Origin: a virus | Length of the DNA: 25,524 nucleotides | IMG/VR virus record: IMGVR_UViG_3300032241_002251 | Location: 1 to 25,524 of that record | Strand: one strand, 5' to 3' | The notes under the pieces: generated by a model | What the model was told of the DNA's origin: nothing | The model's input: only the letters and a program-made list of their open reading frames with translations | Databases searched by the model: none | Part shown: one piece after another, positions 1-10,072 of the stretch | How positions within the stretch are numbered: position 1 is the first letter of the stretch | Layout: every line of letters starts with the position of its first letter | Made by a program: the position numbers and the translations under genes

Positions 1-126
1 GTAAGGGCAGCACGACTTACGATGTTCCTTGAAAACCGATTTGTTGTGTGTGGGGGTGTGCGTTGGGACTTGGCGTTTCGGCGTATTCGCTCGCAATAGT
101 GGCGTGATGGTACATATGCTTCATAG
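1..126. other. Intergenic stretch before candidate RNA
   Basis: I see no credible coding region here. Bases 1-5 (GTAAG) can pair with 16-20 (CTTAC) to make a small hairpin with a 10-base loop, which could be the tail of an upstream terminator. The rest is G/T-rich and leads into a weak promoter-like site near 91-120. Nothing else is recognised. Confidence 0.4.
91..120 (+). promoter_or_regulatory. Weak candidate promoter for the structured RNA
   Basis: A -10-like TATGCT lies at 115-120, with a poor -35 (TCGCAA, 91-96) 18 bases upstream. Transcription would start near 126-128, right where the long pairing of the candidate RNA begins (A129). The spacing matches the other promoters in the window, but the -35 does not, so this is a weak call. 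Confidence 0.25.
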
Positions 127-620
127 ATAGTTAGTCTCTGCTGTGTAGCGACGGCTACCTACCGGCTCTCCTTCGGTGCACCCGGACAGCCAGACTACTG
201 ATGGAAGTAATGACGCACGCTGACGAAAACGGGGTCTGCCCATCCGCACTCGCCCAGACACAACAAATCAACATTCGATCGGTGTGGAGAACTACTTTGG
301 GCAGCGGGCTTCTAAGGCACCGTTGCGAGGTGGGGCTACCGCTTAGAACGGGAAATCCCAATGTGAGTTCTGCGCCAAAGAGTGACGAGCGAGAGCGGGC
401 TGGCAGGCTGCGCTTGACCTTCCACTCGGAGGCGTGTGGGCGAGCAGGGTGGTTCTGCCAGACCTATCGAATGAAACCGAAAACTGCGGTGCCATTATTC
501 GGTGCTGTCATACGGGGCGAACCAGCAACATCGGGGAGAACTAAGCAGGCAGACTAAACCTTCGGGGCTGGGTAGTGAGAGCAGTAAAGCGACGAGCCTC
601 ACCTTCGGGTGGGGCTTTCG
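127..620 (+). ncRNA. Candidate large structured noncoding RNA (about 0.5 kb)
   Basis: This stretch lacks a convincing gene but has many helices. An outer stem pairs 132-137 (TAGTCT) with 192-197 (AGACTA) and 140-144 (GCTGT) with 186-190 (ACAGC). It encloses hairpin 145-149/154-158 (GTAGC/GCTAC, loop GACG) and helix 162-165/182-185, giving a three-way junction. Further stems are 310-316/342-348 (TTCTAAG/CTTAGAA) enclosing 318-321/329-332, then 350-359 (GGGAAATCCC), 553-556/573-576 around CC-TTCG-GG, and a strong UUCG hairpin at 596-615. A 118-residue open frame (201-557) crosses it but looks non-protein-like. Large structured RNAs of unknown function such as GOLLD and ROOL are known from phages. 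I cannot match this one to either family, nor to tmRNA or RNase P, whose conserved segments I do not see. Confidence 0.5.
596..620 (+). terminator. UUCG hairpin, probable end of the structured RNA
   Basis: GCCTCACC (596-603) and GGTGGGGC (608-615) form an 8-bp stem with one G-U pair, closed by a TTCG tetraloop and followed by TTTCG. The U run is short. It could be an intrinsic terminator of the weak-tail type or just the last helix of the RNA. Confidence 0.45.
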
Positions 621-646
621 CCATTTCCAAAAGTCGGTTGTAGCCT
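617..646 (+). promoter_or_regulatory. Possible leaderless promoter
   Basis: TTCGCC (617-622), an 18-base spacer and TAGCCT (641-646) lie 6 bases before the ATG at 653. Geometry is the same as the clearer TTGACC promoters at 1858 and 23408, but the -35 is degenerate. If real, the mRNA would start at or next to the start codon. Confidence 0.35.
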
Positions 647-652
647 GTAGGT

Positions 653-1213
653 ATGTCCTTTCCTCACGTTCCGTGCGAAATCAACCTGAAGCCCAGTGAA
701 ATCCGCATTGGCGACACCGGCTACGCCAAGACCGACGGGCAGGTTGGCCGCCTGATCCGCATTGGCGAGAAGATCAAGTTCCATCACGCCACCTACAACC
801 ATGTGTTCACGGTTGTTCGAGAGGGCGACACCTACGAAACCATCTGGGTCGTCCAAGCCACGCCGAAGAAGGGCATTATCTTGTCCCGCTTCAGTGAAAT
901 CTCGAACTACGCCCAAATCGTCACGGTGCTTCCGCCGCCGGAAGGCTGCAATGGCACGAATGTTGCCATCTTCGCCAACAAGCAACTTGGCGACCCCTAC
1001 GGCTTGCTCACCATCGCTTGCATCGCCATTGACGTTCTGACCCCTGAATGGTTCGTGGCGTTCCGCCGATCCGGATCGTGGATTTGCTCCGCTCTCGGCG
1101 GCGAGGCGTTGCGCTTTGGTGGGTTCTATTTGGACTGTGGCGACATTTACACGATTACGCCGCAGCAGTTGTTCGACGCTCACAGTAAAGCACTTATGCC
1201 GTCACAACCATAA
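653..1213 (+). CDS. Permuted papain-like (NlpC/P60/YiiX-type) cysteine hydrolase
   Basis: The 186-residue protein has the motif order of permuted NlpC/P60-like enzymes. An early 'GDTG...GRLIRIGEKIKF' strand region leads to YNHVFTVV with a candidate catalytic His at residue 50. Much later comes WICSAL with a candidate nucleophile Cys at residue 145, then an 'ITPQQLFD' end typical of the family. In the circularly permuted members (YiiX/DUF830-like) His precedes Cys, as here. Such enzymes cut amide or ester bonds in peptidoglycan peptides or lipids. In a phage it could help lysis or cell-wall passage, but no signal peptide or wall-binding domain is visible. The start is chosen because a -10-like TAGCCT lies six bases upstream and there is no good ribosome site, suggesting a leaderless mRNA. 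Fold assignment is by motif only. Confidence 0.6.
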   Translation: MSFPHVPCEINLKPSEIRIGDTGYAKTDGQVGRLIRIGEKIKFHHATYNHVFTVVREGDTYETIWVVQATPKKGIILSRFSEISNYAQIVTVLPPPEGCNGTNVAIFANKQLGDPYGLLTIACIAIDVLTPEWFVAFRRSGSWICSALGGEALRFGGFYLDCGDIYTITPQQLFDAHSKALMPSQP

Positions 1214-1227
1214 GGTATCCTGTTCTC

Positions 1228-1851
1228 ATGATGACCAACCCTTTTCATATCGACAACCTTGACCCCATCGGCAAGGCCGCTGTTTCGATCCTGAAGGGTG
1301 GTCCGGGCAGTGGCCGTCACCCCGAGGGGACTACGGTTCACCAGCCCAACTCATTTTTCTCGGGTGGCAAGCCATACACCACCACGAGAGATGGCGATTG
1401 GACGAAAATCAACTCCATTGAGCCAAGCAACCCAAATAGCACCCATGCTGTAAAGAACATTGAGGTTCATCCAACCGGCTTACTGAATATGGAAGTTAGG
1501 ACTTACGCCTACGGGAAGCAGATCAGTAGCGGGAGTTGGTACGAACCGCCGGAACGGGAAGAAGGCGAATGGGAAGGTGAGTTGGAGGACATCACGCCAC
1601 AAGATGTTTTGGACATGAACAACGATGTGGTTGGACGTGAAGCAAGTCTTAGTTTTCATCCCGACGGCTCTCCTGATGAGAATACCCGTTCGGTTTGGGT
1701 TGAGCATGACCTCCAAGACCCCATTTACTCACAGGGCGTTCAGGTTGGCGTGTACCAAGATGCGGTTGCAAACCTGCTTTTCGGTGGCGCAAAGTCAAAT
1801 GTTATTTCTAACCGAGTAGGAGAATACCTCGAAGGGCTTGACGACTACTAA
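1228..1851 (+). CDS. Tagged phage protein, FHIDxLDPIGK / GGPGSGRHP N-terminus, unknown cargo
   Basis: The first ~33 residues carry the tag shared with the genes at 18727 and 19588: PFHIDNLDPIGK, then ILKGGPGSGRHP. The rest (about residues 34-207) is unlike those two. It is acidic, has GGKPY, SGSWYEPPEREEGEWEGE and a C-terminal 'GVYQDAVANLLFGGAKSNVISNRVGEYLEGL' likely helical segment, and I recognise no family. Two ATGs in a row (1228, 1231) are possible; the second gives MTNPF, matching MTNSF in the paralog. A -10-like TATCCT ends six bases before the first ATG. The tag suggests this product shares a route (packaging, processing or export) with the other tagged proteins even though it is encoded about 13 kb or more from them. 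Confidence 0.7.
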   Translation: MMTNPFHIDNLDPIGKAAVSILKGGPGSGRHPEGTTVHQPNSFFSGGKPYTTTRDGDWTKINSIEPSNPNSTHAVKNIEVHPTGLLNMEVRTYAYGKQISSGSWYEPPEREEGEWEGELEDITPQDVLDMNNDVVGREASLSFHPDGSPDENTRSVWVEHDLQDPIYSQGVQVGVYQDAVANLLFGGAKSNVISNRVGEYLEGLDDY

Positions 1852-1857
1852 ACTCGC

Positions 1858-1887
1858 TTGACCCCGCTCCACCAAAAGGTGTAGCAT
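1858..1887 (+). promoter_or_regulatory. Leaderless promoter TTGACC-18-TAGCAT
   Basis: TTGACC (1858-1863), 18-base spacer and TAGCAT (1882-1887) end six bases before ATG 1894. There is no Shine-Dalgarno sequence between. This is one of four near-identical layouts in the window. Confidence 0.75.
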
Positions 1888-1893
1888 TTTCCC

Positions 1894-2103
1894 ATGCACG
1901 ACGAACACCCTGAGTCATTCCTCGAAAACGGTCGCCTGCTCTATATTCCGCACAACTGCGACAACCCCGATGCTGAAAACTACCCCATCGGGACGATCTG
2001 GCAGTGCGGTCGTTGCTATGACCACTGGGAAGTGCAGGACAGCGTTGGGCACCACCACTTTGTCCGTGTGCGCCGTGTGAAGTATGAGTCGTCGTCGAAG
2101 TGA
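1894..2103 (+). CDS. Small Cys/His-rich protein, possible zinc ribbon
   Basis: The protein has 69 residues. It contains HNCDNPD, then WQCGRCYDHW and a later GHHHF, enough Cys and His for one metal site (one upstream Cys plus a CxxC pair). The start lies directly behind a clear TTGACC/TAGCAT promoter, so translation is probably leaderless. It heads a small gene cluster running into the next gene by a TGATG overlap. No known family is recognised, and the zinc site is inferred from residue pattern. Confidence 0.65.
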   Translation: MHDEHPESFLENGRLLYIPHNCDNPDAENYPIGTIWQCGRCYDHWEVQDSVGHHHFVRVRRVKYESSSK

Positions 2104-2294
2104 TGGCTGGGCGTAGGAAGTCCACCCCAACTCCGGTTGGAAATCACGCAATCACCATTGAGGCCACTAAGAGCCAAATGATGAACCGTGAGTTGTTTCA
2201 GCCCATCTGCATTTGCGGCTGGACAACCCCAAAGTGGGGAAGTCACGGGCAAGCGTTCGTCGCTGGTGGAAAGCACACAGCCGAACAGGATTGA
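2103..2294 (+). CDS. Small CxCGW-motif protein
   Basis: This 63-residue protein starts with a basic MAGRRKSTPTP and carries PICICGWTTPKWGSHGQAFVAGGKHTAEQ. The CxCGW and following GxAFxxGxxH spacing resembles small phage zinc-binding proteins. Its ATG overlaps the stop of the preceding gene (TGATG), so the two are probably translationally coupled; a GTG one codon earlier (2100) is also possible. Function is unknown. Confidence 0.6.
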   Translation: MAGRRKSTPTPVGNHAITIEATKSQMMNRELFQPICICGWTTPKWGSHGQAFVAGGKHTAEQD

Positions 2295-2328
2295 GTGCAC
2301 CGTCGAACTCGACGGACACAGTAAGGGC

Positions 2329-2403
2329 ATGACCCTTACCACGATTTGCGCCCTTATCAACACCATCGTCGGCCTCGCAGCCTTTCACCGCAACCGGAAG
2401 TAG
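2329..2403 (+). CDS. Possible 24-residue membrane peptide
   Basis: A short frame reads MTLTTICALINTIVGLAAF followed by the basic tail HRNRK, a plausible single transmembrane helix with positive end. It fills the gap between the genes at 2103 and 2413. A purine-rich AAGGG lies just before the ATG but very close. The frame stays open upstream, so a longer version with another start cannot be excluded. It is weakly supported because of its length. Confidence 0.3.
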   Translation: MTLTTICALINTIVGLAAFHRNRK

Positions 2404-2412
2404 GCTTGACTT

Positions 2413-2910
2413 ATGACGGTAATCGCAGGCTGGACTGATGGTGAAAACGCAGTCATCGGCGGCGACAGCGGAGCCTTTGACGACGGTTCTGCGATCACAT
2501 CGACCAACCACAAGGTTTGGAAGTCGGCAGAACACCACACGCTCGTCGGCGTGTCCGGTTCATTCCGCATTATGGAACTCGTGCACCAAAGCGGGCTAGG
2601 CGAACCTCGCCAAATCCGTGACCACCTGCTTACTCAATGCGAGAAGGCAGGCTTCCCTGCATCACCCGACTGGGGCGTGCTTGTCGTAGGTTTGGAAGGC
2701 GTGTGGGAAATCGGTTCGGACTTTTCCCTAGTGAAATCCTCCGAACGCTACAACGCCATCGGTTCCGGCGGCCTCCCCGCTCTCGCCGCCCTGCACGTTT
2801 TGGAAACCCTTGATGACCTCACGCCGCAAAGCCGGATCAAGTTAGCCATCGCCGCCGCCATGTATCACACCGCCTACATTCGCAAGCCCATTAGGGTCGT
2901 GATGCTATGA
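2413..2910 (+). CDS. Proteasome beta / HslV-like Ntn-hydrolase
   Basis: The 165-residue protein begins M-T-V-I-A-G. Removal of Met exposes Thr1, and the two other catalytic residues of this family fall at the expected places: Asp17 in IGGDSG and Lys33 in NHKVW (counted from Thr1). VGVSGSFR and the AIGSGGLPALAALHVLE segment also match the fold. Proteasome beta subunits and HslV form ring-shaped proteases that degrade unfolded proteins inside a chamber; HslV needs the HslU ATPase. No ATPase partner or propeptide is visible here, so it may assemble alone or use a host unfoldase. It is near the usual HslV length (about 170). TAGGCT lies six bases before the ATG, though with no good -35, again suggesting leaderless translation. 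It overlaps the resolvase gene by ATGA. Confidence 0.8.
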   Translation: MTVIAGWTDGENAVIGGDSGAFDDGSAITSTNHKVWKSAEHHTLVGVSGSFRIMELVHQSGLGEPRQIRDHLLTQCEKAGFPASPDWGVLVVGLEGVWEIGSDFSLVKSSERYNAIGSGGLPALAALHVLETLDDLTPQSRIKLAIAAAMYHTAYIRKPIRVVML

Positions 2911-3266
2911 GTTGGACGCTGGAATACCCACAACGCCCGTGGACGCTCAACAAAGAGCGCACGCTCCACCACATGCAGCGAGCCAAGTTGGTCAAAGAGT
3001 GGCGCAACGCTTTCTGCGAGGCGGCTCAGGAAGCCATGATGCCCCATTTGGAGCAGGTCGAGGTCATCGCACAGCCGTATGTGCTCAACGCCCGCTACCG
3101 GCAAGATGTTGGCAACTGCTTTCCGGCGGTCAAGGCGGCAGTGGACGGACTTGTTGATGCCGGTGTCCTCATTGACGACAACGCCAACGTGGTGCTGAAA
3201 CTGACTTTCCTCGTTCCAAAGTTCGGCAAAGACGCTTTAGAAATCACCATCTCCGAAGTATCATAG
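2907..3266 (+). CDS. rusA: RusA-like Holliday-junction endonuclease
   Basis: The 119 residues match RusA in length and core pattern. A basic N-terminal half is followed by [26 protein letters not shown] and IDDN, with acidic residues D67, D80, D90 and D91 plus K75 in the places where RusA has its metal-binding aspartates and catalytic lysine. RusA-type enzymes cut four-way DNA junctions formed during recombination or replication, which phages need before packaging. The gene overlaps the peptidase gene by ATGA, so it is coupled to it. The symbol denotes family membership only. Confidence 0.85.
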   Translation: MSWTLEYPQRPWTLNKERTLHHMQRAKLVKEWRNAFCEAAQEAMMPHLEQVEVIAQPYVLNARYRQDVGNCFPAVKAAVDGLVDAGVLIDDNANVVLKLTFLVPKFGKDALEITISEVS

Positions 3267-3273
3267 GGAAGCC

Positions 3274-5847
<2,574 letters not shown>

Positions 5848-6129
5848 ATGGCTGGCGTGGGGGCTATTTCGGTAGCGGTCAATACATACGGGGCGACCGT
5901 TGTGGTAAATGAAAATCTCAACCGTAAGCAGTTGTGGCTGCAAAACATGAGTGCCAACGGTCAAGTCATCTACCTCGCAACGGGAAGCGGATCACCCAGC
6001 CTTGCCATTCCTCGACGAGGCGTGAGGCTCAACCCCGGAGGTGGAATGTGGATGACCGCCGGAACAGGTTGGATCGTTGCTGTCGCAAGTAGTCAGCCGG
6101 ACGGGTTGATTACGGGCTGGGAGTTGTAG
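5848..6129 (+). CDS. Small beta-module fiber-tip protein
   Basis: This 93-residue protein begins one base after the stop of the large fiber gene, with GGAGG five bases before the ATG. Residues 24-93 (NRKQLWLQNMS, VIYLATGSG, GVRLNPGGGMW) are clearly the same module as the C-termini of the proteins at 3274 and 6129. It may be a freestanding fiber-tip or trimer cap. Function is inferred from position and similarity within the window; no external family is recognised. Confidence 0.75.
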   Translation: MAGVGAISVAVNTYGATVVVNENLNRKQLWLQNMSANGQVIYLATGSGSPSLAIPRRGVRLNPGGGMWMTAGTGWIVAVASSQPDGLITGWEL

Positions 6130-7718
6130 TGGCACTTACCACCTACACCTACCAGCAAGCAGTTTTGGATACCACGCTTGTTTGCACGAACCGAACTTGG
6201 GGGTCATCTGACTACAATAACCCACCTACCGGCTTCGCTGGCGGCGGAAACCTTGGCAGCCTCATTGGGCATTGGCCGATGAACGAAGTGTCGGGAACCA
6301 CCATGACCGATACAAGTGGGAACGGCATCAACGGCACCTATCGGGGCGTGAACTCTGGGAACACCACCGTCGGAAATGGCCCTCTCATGATCGACGCTAG
6401 CGGCTCTTACTCGGCGTATTTTGACGGCGATTACAACAATGGTGGGGCTTCGATCCCCTACAACGCCTCGGCATCACCGAACATCAACGCCTTCACCACC
6501 ACCATCAACGCTTGGGTCAAGGTGGAGACGATCCCAACCGCAGCCATCGCCCTGTCGGTGTCGGCTACCGCAGTTTCAGGCTCGACCAACCTCTCGATTT
6601 CACTGCCCGACCAAGCGTGGACGAACATCACCACCGCAGTTACCAACACTGAGCCGGTATCGGTCATCATCACCGGTGCGGCAAGTGGTTGGCTAACCAA
6701 GGGCAGTGGACAGTGGATACCTACGGGAGCAACCATCGTGGCTGCTTCATCAGGCACACCCGGCACCATCACCCTGTCGAAGCCCGTCGGGACAAGCGGG
6801 CAGATCACCGTCAATATCATTTCGGCAAATCAGAAATACGCTTTTGGACGGTTTGTGTCGAAAGGCAACGATTACGGTTTCCTCGCCTCACATTTCACCG
6901 GCGACTCCACATGGCTGCCCGTCGGCACAACTCAAAACACAAAGGCCACCCACTCGATCAACCCGGTTATGACCTACTACTCCGGCGGTCTAAGCCGCTC
7001 TACGGGTGAAGATACCTTCTATACCACCACCCCGGCGATGGTCACCTTCCGCCAATACCTTGACGTTGGCGGTGAGACGGTGGAAGCAGTGAGCCTAAAT
7101 GGAGTTGCCATTGAAACCTATGGGTTACCGTTCTCCTCCACCATCTTTCAGAACAACCCTTCGACGACCTCCGATATTGCCGTTTTCCAATCTTCCTCTA
7201 ACCAACTCACGAGTGCAGCAGGCGGCTTTACCGGCTACATGCAAAGCCTGTCCATCAGCGGAGCAAATGTGGGCGACTGGTATCTGAAACTGCTCTACAA
7301 CCTCGGCGTAAATGGAACCATAATCTACGATCCGGCGAACCCGTCGTATCGCTACCCCGGAACACTCAACGGGACGACCTATTCAGCCCCAACTAATGTG
7401 TATGCCCTGCCGTGGCCGACCACCATCATCGGACAGAACACGAACCGCAAGCGCATCACCATCACCAACGACAGCGATGCAACTATCTGGCTAAAACTGA
7501 GCGGCACGGATTTCACCAACCCCTACGATGACCCGCTTTGGATTAGCCGCCCGCAACCAGATATATTCGTTGCCCCGGAAGCGATCAAGCCCATCGGAAT
7601 ACAGTTGGAGCCACACGGAGGAATGTGGACGAGTGATTTCTACCAAGGCATGATTTCTGCGGTAGCAAACCCGTGGGTTGGCTCTTATAACCTGTGCGTT
7701 ATGGAGGAGGTGGCCTAA
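6129..7718 (+). CDS. LamG-like tail/fiber protein
   Basis: The 529-residue product starts at a GTG overlapping the previous stop (TAGTG). Residues from about 45 show the laminin-G/concanavalin-like pattern: LIGHWPMNE, DTSGNGINGTY, SAYFDGDYN and FTTTINAWVKV, closed by FTGYMQSLSISG near 370. A roughly 90-residue insert with GTSGQITV-type strands interrupts it. The C-terminal part (about 432-529) repeats the shared module: NRKRITITNDSD, IWLKLSG and IQLEPHGGMW. LamG-like domains often bind sugars, so host-surface glycan binding is a reasonable inference. It lies in the fiber operon and runs into the next gene with a one-base overlap. Confidence 0.75.
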   Translation: MALTTYTYQQAVLDTTLVCTNRTWGSSDYNNPPTGFAGGGNLGSLIGHWPMNEVSGTTMTDTSGNGINGTYRGVNSGNTTVGNGPLMIDASGSYSAYFDGDYNNGGASIPYNASASPNINAFTTTINAWVKVETIPTAAIALSVSATAVSGSTNLSISLPDQAWTNITTAVTNTEPVSVIITGAASGWLTKGSGQWIPTGATIVAASSGTPGTITLSKPVGTSGQITVNIISANQKYAFGRFVSKGNDYGFLASHFTGDSTWLPVGTTQNTKATHSINPVMTYYSGGLSRSTGEDTFYTTTPAMVTFRQYLDVGGETVEAVSLNGVAIETYGLPFSSTIFQNNPSTTSDIAVFQSSSNQLTSAAGGFTGYMQSLSISGANVGDWYLKLLYNLGVNGTIIYDPANPSYRYPGTLNGTTYSAPTNVYALPWPTTIIGQNTNRKRITITNDSDATIWLKLSGTDFTNPYDDPLWISRPQPDIFVAPEAIKPIGIQLEPHGGMWTSDFYQGMISAVANPWVGSYNLCVMEEVA

Positions 7719-10063
7719 TGCCCACGATGATCGGCAACATCGGTTCTGACGGGCAAACCATTACCCTCACCACCGGCTCGCTCTCGGACTGGATTTACAA
7801 CCTCACCCCGACGCAGCGTTCGCTTGTTCAGGTGTTCGGCTACGACGCAAACCACAACCAAGTCATTTCCAAAACCCTTCAGCCCGTCACCTTTGGGTAT
7901 AACGACCTTGGCTACAACGTAAATCCCTATGTTCCATCGGCGGGCGACCCATCGCAGTTGCTTGCCACCATCGCCGCTTTGCAGTTGGACGGCGGCGGCT
8001 ACACCATGTCTCGGACTGTGTTCAAGGTCACGGGTAACTGGACACCGAACCTGAGCAACATCAAGATCATCATTTGTGCCACGATGTTCGACCAAACGGG
8101 TCTTTTGCAGCACTCTGGGGAAACGCCGACGGGTCCTCCCTACTTTGCCAACCAAAACCCGATCCTCTACAACTCCGATGCCTACCCTCCCTACTTTTCA
8201 CCCCTTTACCTCGTCGCTTACGACAGCACTCATGTTGCCTTCACCCTGTCGAACCCGCTACTGGAATCCCCAATAACCATTGGCAACATCGCTTTTGCCC
8301 ACTCCAACCCGTATGTTGACCCCCGTGGTCACCAGATCGGAGCACCGATTTATGGCGGCGGCGGGTTCGGAGACCTGTCGGGCTATTCCCTCAATAAAAA
8401 AAGCATCATTGTTTCCAACGCAACTATCGGCGGCACCACCTATACCACCGACCTGAGCGCATCTGCCGATCCCGCCACCATCGTCGTTCAGGGCTACATC
8501 TCAAAGGGCAGCGGTTCCAACGAAGTCCGCTACGGCAGTAGCAACGGTCAAATACTTTACAATGTCTATAGCCACTGTAACGGCGCAGGCTTCTTTGGCT
8601 CCGATGGTGGAATGTCCACTCGTCTTGGTTCAATGGGTATTCCAAACGCCACCATTATCCCCTATACGGACTGCTTTTGGGAGTCTTACCCCGGTCAGCC
8701 ACGAGCCGATAACGGAAGTGCTAACCCCTACACCCACACCTCGTTCGGCATCCAATACACGGACAACATCGCCAATACTGAAATGCAGTTCTATGCAGGG
8801 GCGAAAGACACACCCGCCCCCATCACGCTCATTCCAAAGGACAGGCCGGACTACGGAGCAAATCTCGGCACATGGATCGTCGCAGGCCAAACCGCCTATG
8901 TTCCAACTGCAATACACGCCATCACGGAGGGTGGTTGGGAGACAACCTTGTATGCGGTGACGAACATCGCCGGATCGGTGCTCAATAGCCGCACCTACAA
9001 CTGCACCACCGTTGCAGGCAGCCGCACCGTTACCGTGAACTCAGCGACCGCACCTTGGGGTTCACAGGCGACCTACGGATCAGACCCCGGAGGCATCATC
9101 AAGTATCACGGCGTTTCGGGAGCCGGTATTCCGACGCAGGCATATGTTGGCTCGGTGAGCGGCAGCACTACCGCCCCCTTCACCTTCCAAATCGACCGAC
9201 CGGCGACGATTTCAGCAACCAACACCCTGACCTTTTCTATCTATGCGGCGAACACTCCCGACCAATGGGTGTGGACGGAGTTGCCCAACCACCCGTGGGT
9301 GGAGGGCTTGCAGCGAAACGGTGGAGGCTTCACCTTTTACAGCGACCCAACCGTGTCGTGGACGCTCAACGGACAAACCGTTTGTGGTGACGGCTACATC
9401 TACACCTATCAGGGAACCTTCGACTCCTACTATCCGGCGATGCAACAGCAGACGGGTTCATACTACGCATACCGAGTGAAATACGCTGACCTGTTTACCG
9501 GAGAACCGTTTGGAACGGGCGAGTGGTATCTGGGAACCTACGCCGGGAACTGGACGGGATCGGCAGCGAAATCCTATGTTGTCGTCAACGCCGATGGGAC
9601 AACAACCACCCCCGAAACCTCTGGGTGGGTGGCGCAGAACATCGTCCAAAATGATCGCCACCTCCTCTCACTGAAGCAGCCGCTTATCAAGTACAACGGC
9701 GACGGCGGTTCGATTACCCAACGCTCCGACGGGACATACCTCGCCGTAAGCCGGACGACCTACCGACATTTCTGGGCAACCACGACTACCAACCTGTCTG
9801 GCTGGGGCAACTTTGGAACATGGTCTTACTTTGGACCTGTCCCGTATGCCTTTGGCTATGACGCATCAAACTACATGAACTCCGATGGTGCACAAAACGC
9901 TAACAAGTATTGGGCGTATGGTGCATTTCTGCGATCCGAGGTCACTTGGCAAGGTCAAGGCGTTGATGATTTCTGCGTGAGCCATGCCACGCACGACCTT
10001 GGGGGCAATCTCTATGACCCTATGAAATATTGGACTAAACTTTGGGTCGTCAGCGGCCTATGA
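7718..10063 (+). CDS. Large beta-rich virion protein, possibly glycan-binding or glycan-cleaving
   Basis: The protein has 781 residues, starting at the ATG that overlaps the previous stop; GGAGGAGGTGG lies just upstream. It is rich in Gly, Thr, Tyr and Trp with no long helices. The last 250 residues have repeated blade-like motifs (DGYIYTYQG, GEWYLGTYAGNW, SDGTYLAVSRTTYRHFWATT, WGNFGTWSYFG) that recall five-bladed propellers of glycan-active enzymes, but I cannot identify catalytic residues. The N-terminal 130 residues form a separate beta domain. Position between fiber genes argues for a structural or depolymerase role. The propeller idea is inference. Confidence 0.7.
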   Translation: MPTMIGNIGSDGQTITLTTGSLSDWIYNLTPTQRSLVQVFGYDANHNQVISKTLQPVTFGYNDLGYNVNPYVPSAGDPSQLLATIAALQLDGGGYTMSRTVFKVTGNWTPNLSNIKIIICATMFDQTGLLQHSGETPTGPPYFANQNPILYNSDAYPPYFSPLYLVAYDSTHVAFTLSNPLLESPITIGNIAFAHSNPYVDPRGHQIGAPIYGGGGFGDLSGYSLNKKSIIVSNATIGGTTYTTDLSASADPATIVVQGYISKGSGSNEVRYGSSNGQILYNVYSHCNGAGFFGSDGGMSTRLGSMGIPNATIIPYTDCFWESYPGQPRADNGSANPYTHTSFGIQYTDNIANTEMQFYAGAKDTPAPITLIPKDRPDYGANLGTWIVAGQTAYVPTAIHAITEGGWETTLYAVTNIAGSVLNSRTYNCTTVAGSRTVTVNSATAPWGSQATYGSDPGGIIKYHGVSGAGIPTQAYVGSVSGSTTAPFTFQIDRPATISATNTLTFSIYAANTPDQWVWTELPNHPWVEGLQRNGGGFTFYSDPTVSWTLNGQTVCGDGYIYTYQGTFDSYYPAMQQQTGSYYAYRVKYADLFTGEPFGTGEWYLGTYAGNWTGSAAKSYVVVNADGTTTTPETSGWVAQNIVQNDRHLLSLKQPLIKYNGDGGSITQRSDGTYLAVSRTTYRHFWATTTTNLSGWGNFGTWSYFGPVPYAFGYDASNYMNSDGAQNANKYWAYGAFLRSEVTWQGQGVDDFCVSHATHDLGGNLYDPMKYWTKLWVVSGL

Positions 10064-10072
10064 GGTGGTGAA

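Noticed and set aside
201-557. 118-residue open frame on plus in the 5' gap
   Set aside because: Its sequence is low in protein-like pattern, has no start signal, and lies over strong RNA pairings; a structured RNA explains the stretch better.
127-620. tmRNA or RNase P RNA
   Set aside because: I see no tmRNA T-arm or tag frame and no conserved RNase P segments.
599-1183. 194-residue minus-strand frame
   Set aside because: It is the antisense shadow of the papain-like gene and lacks a start signal.
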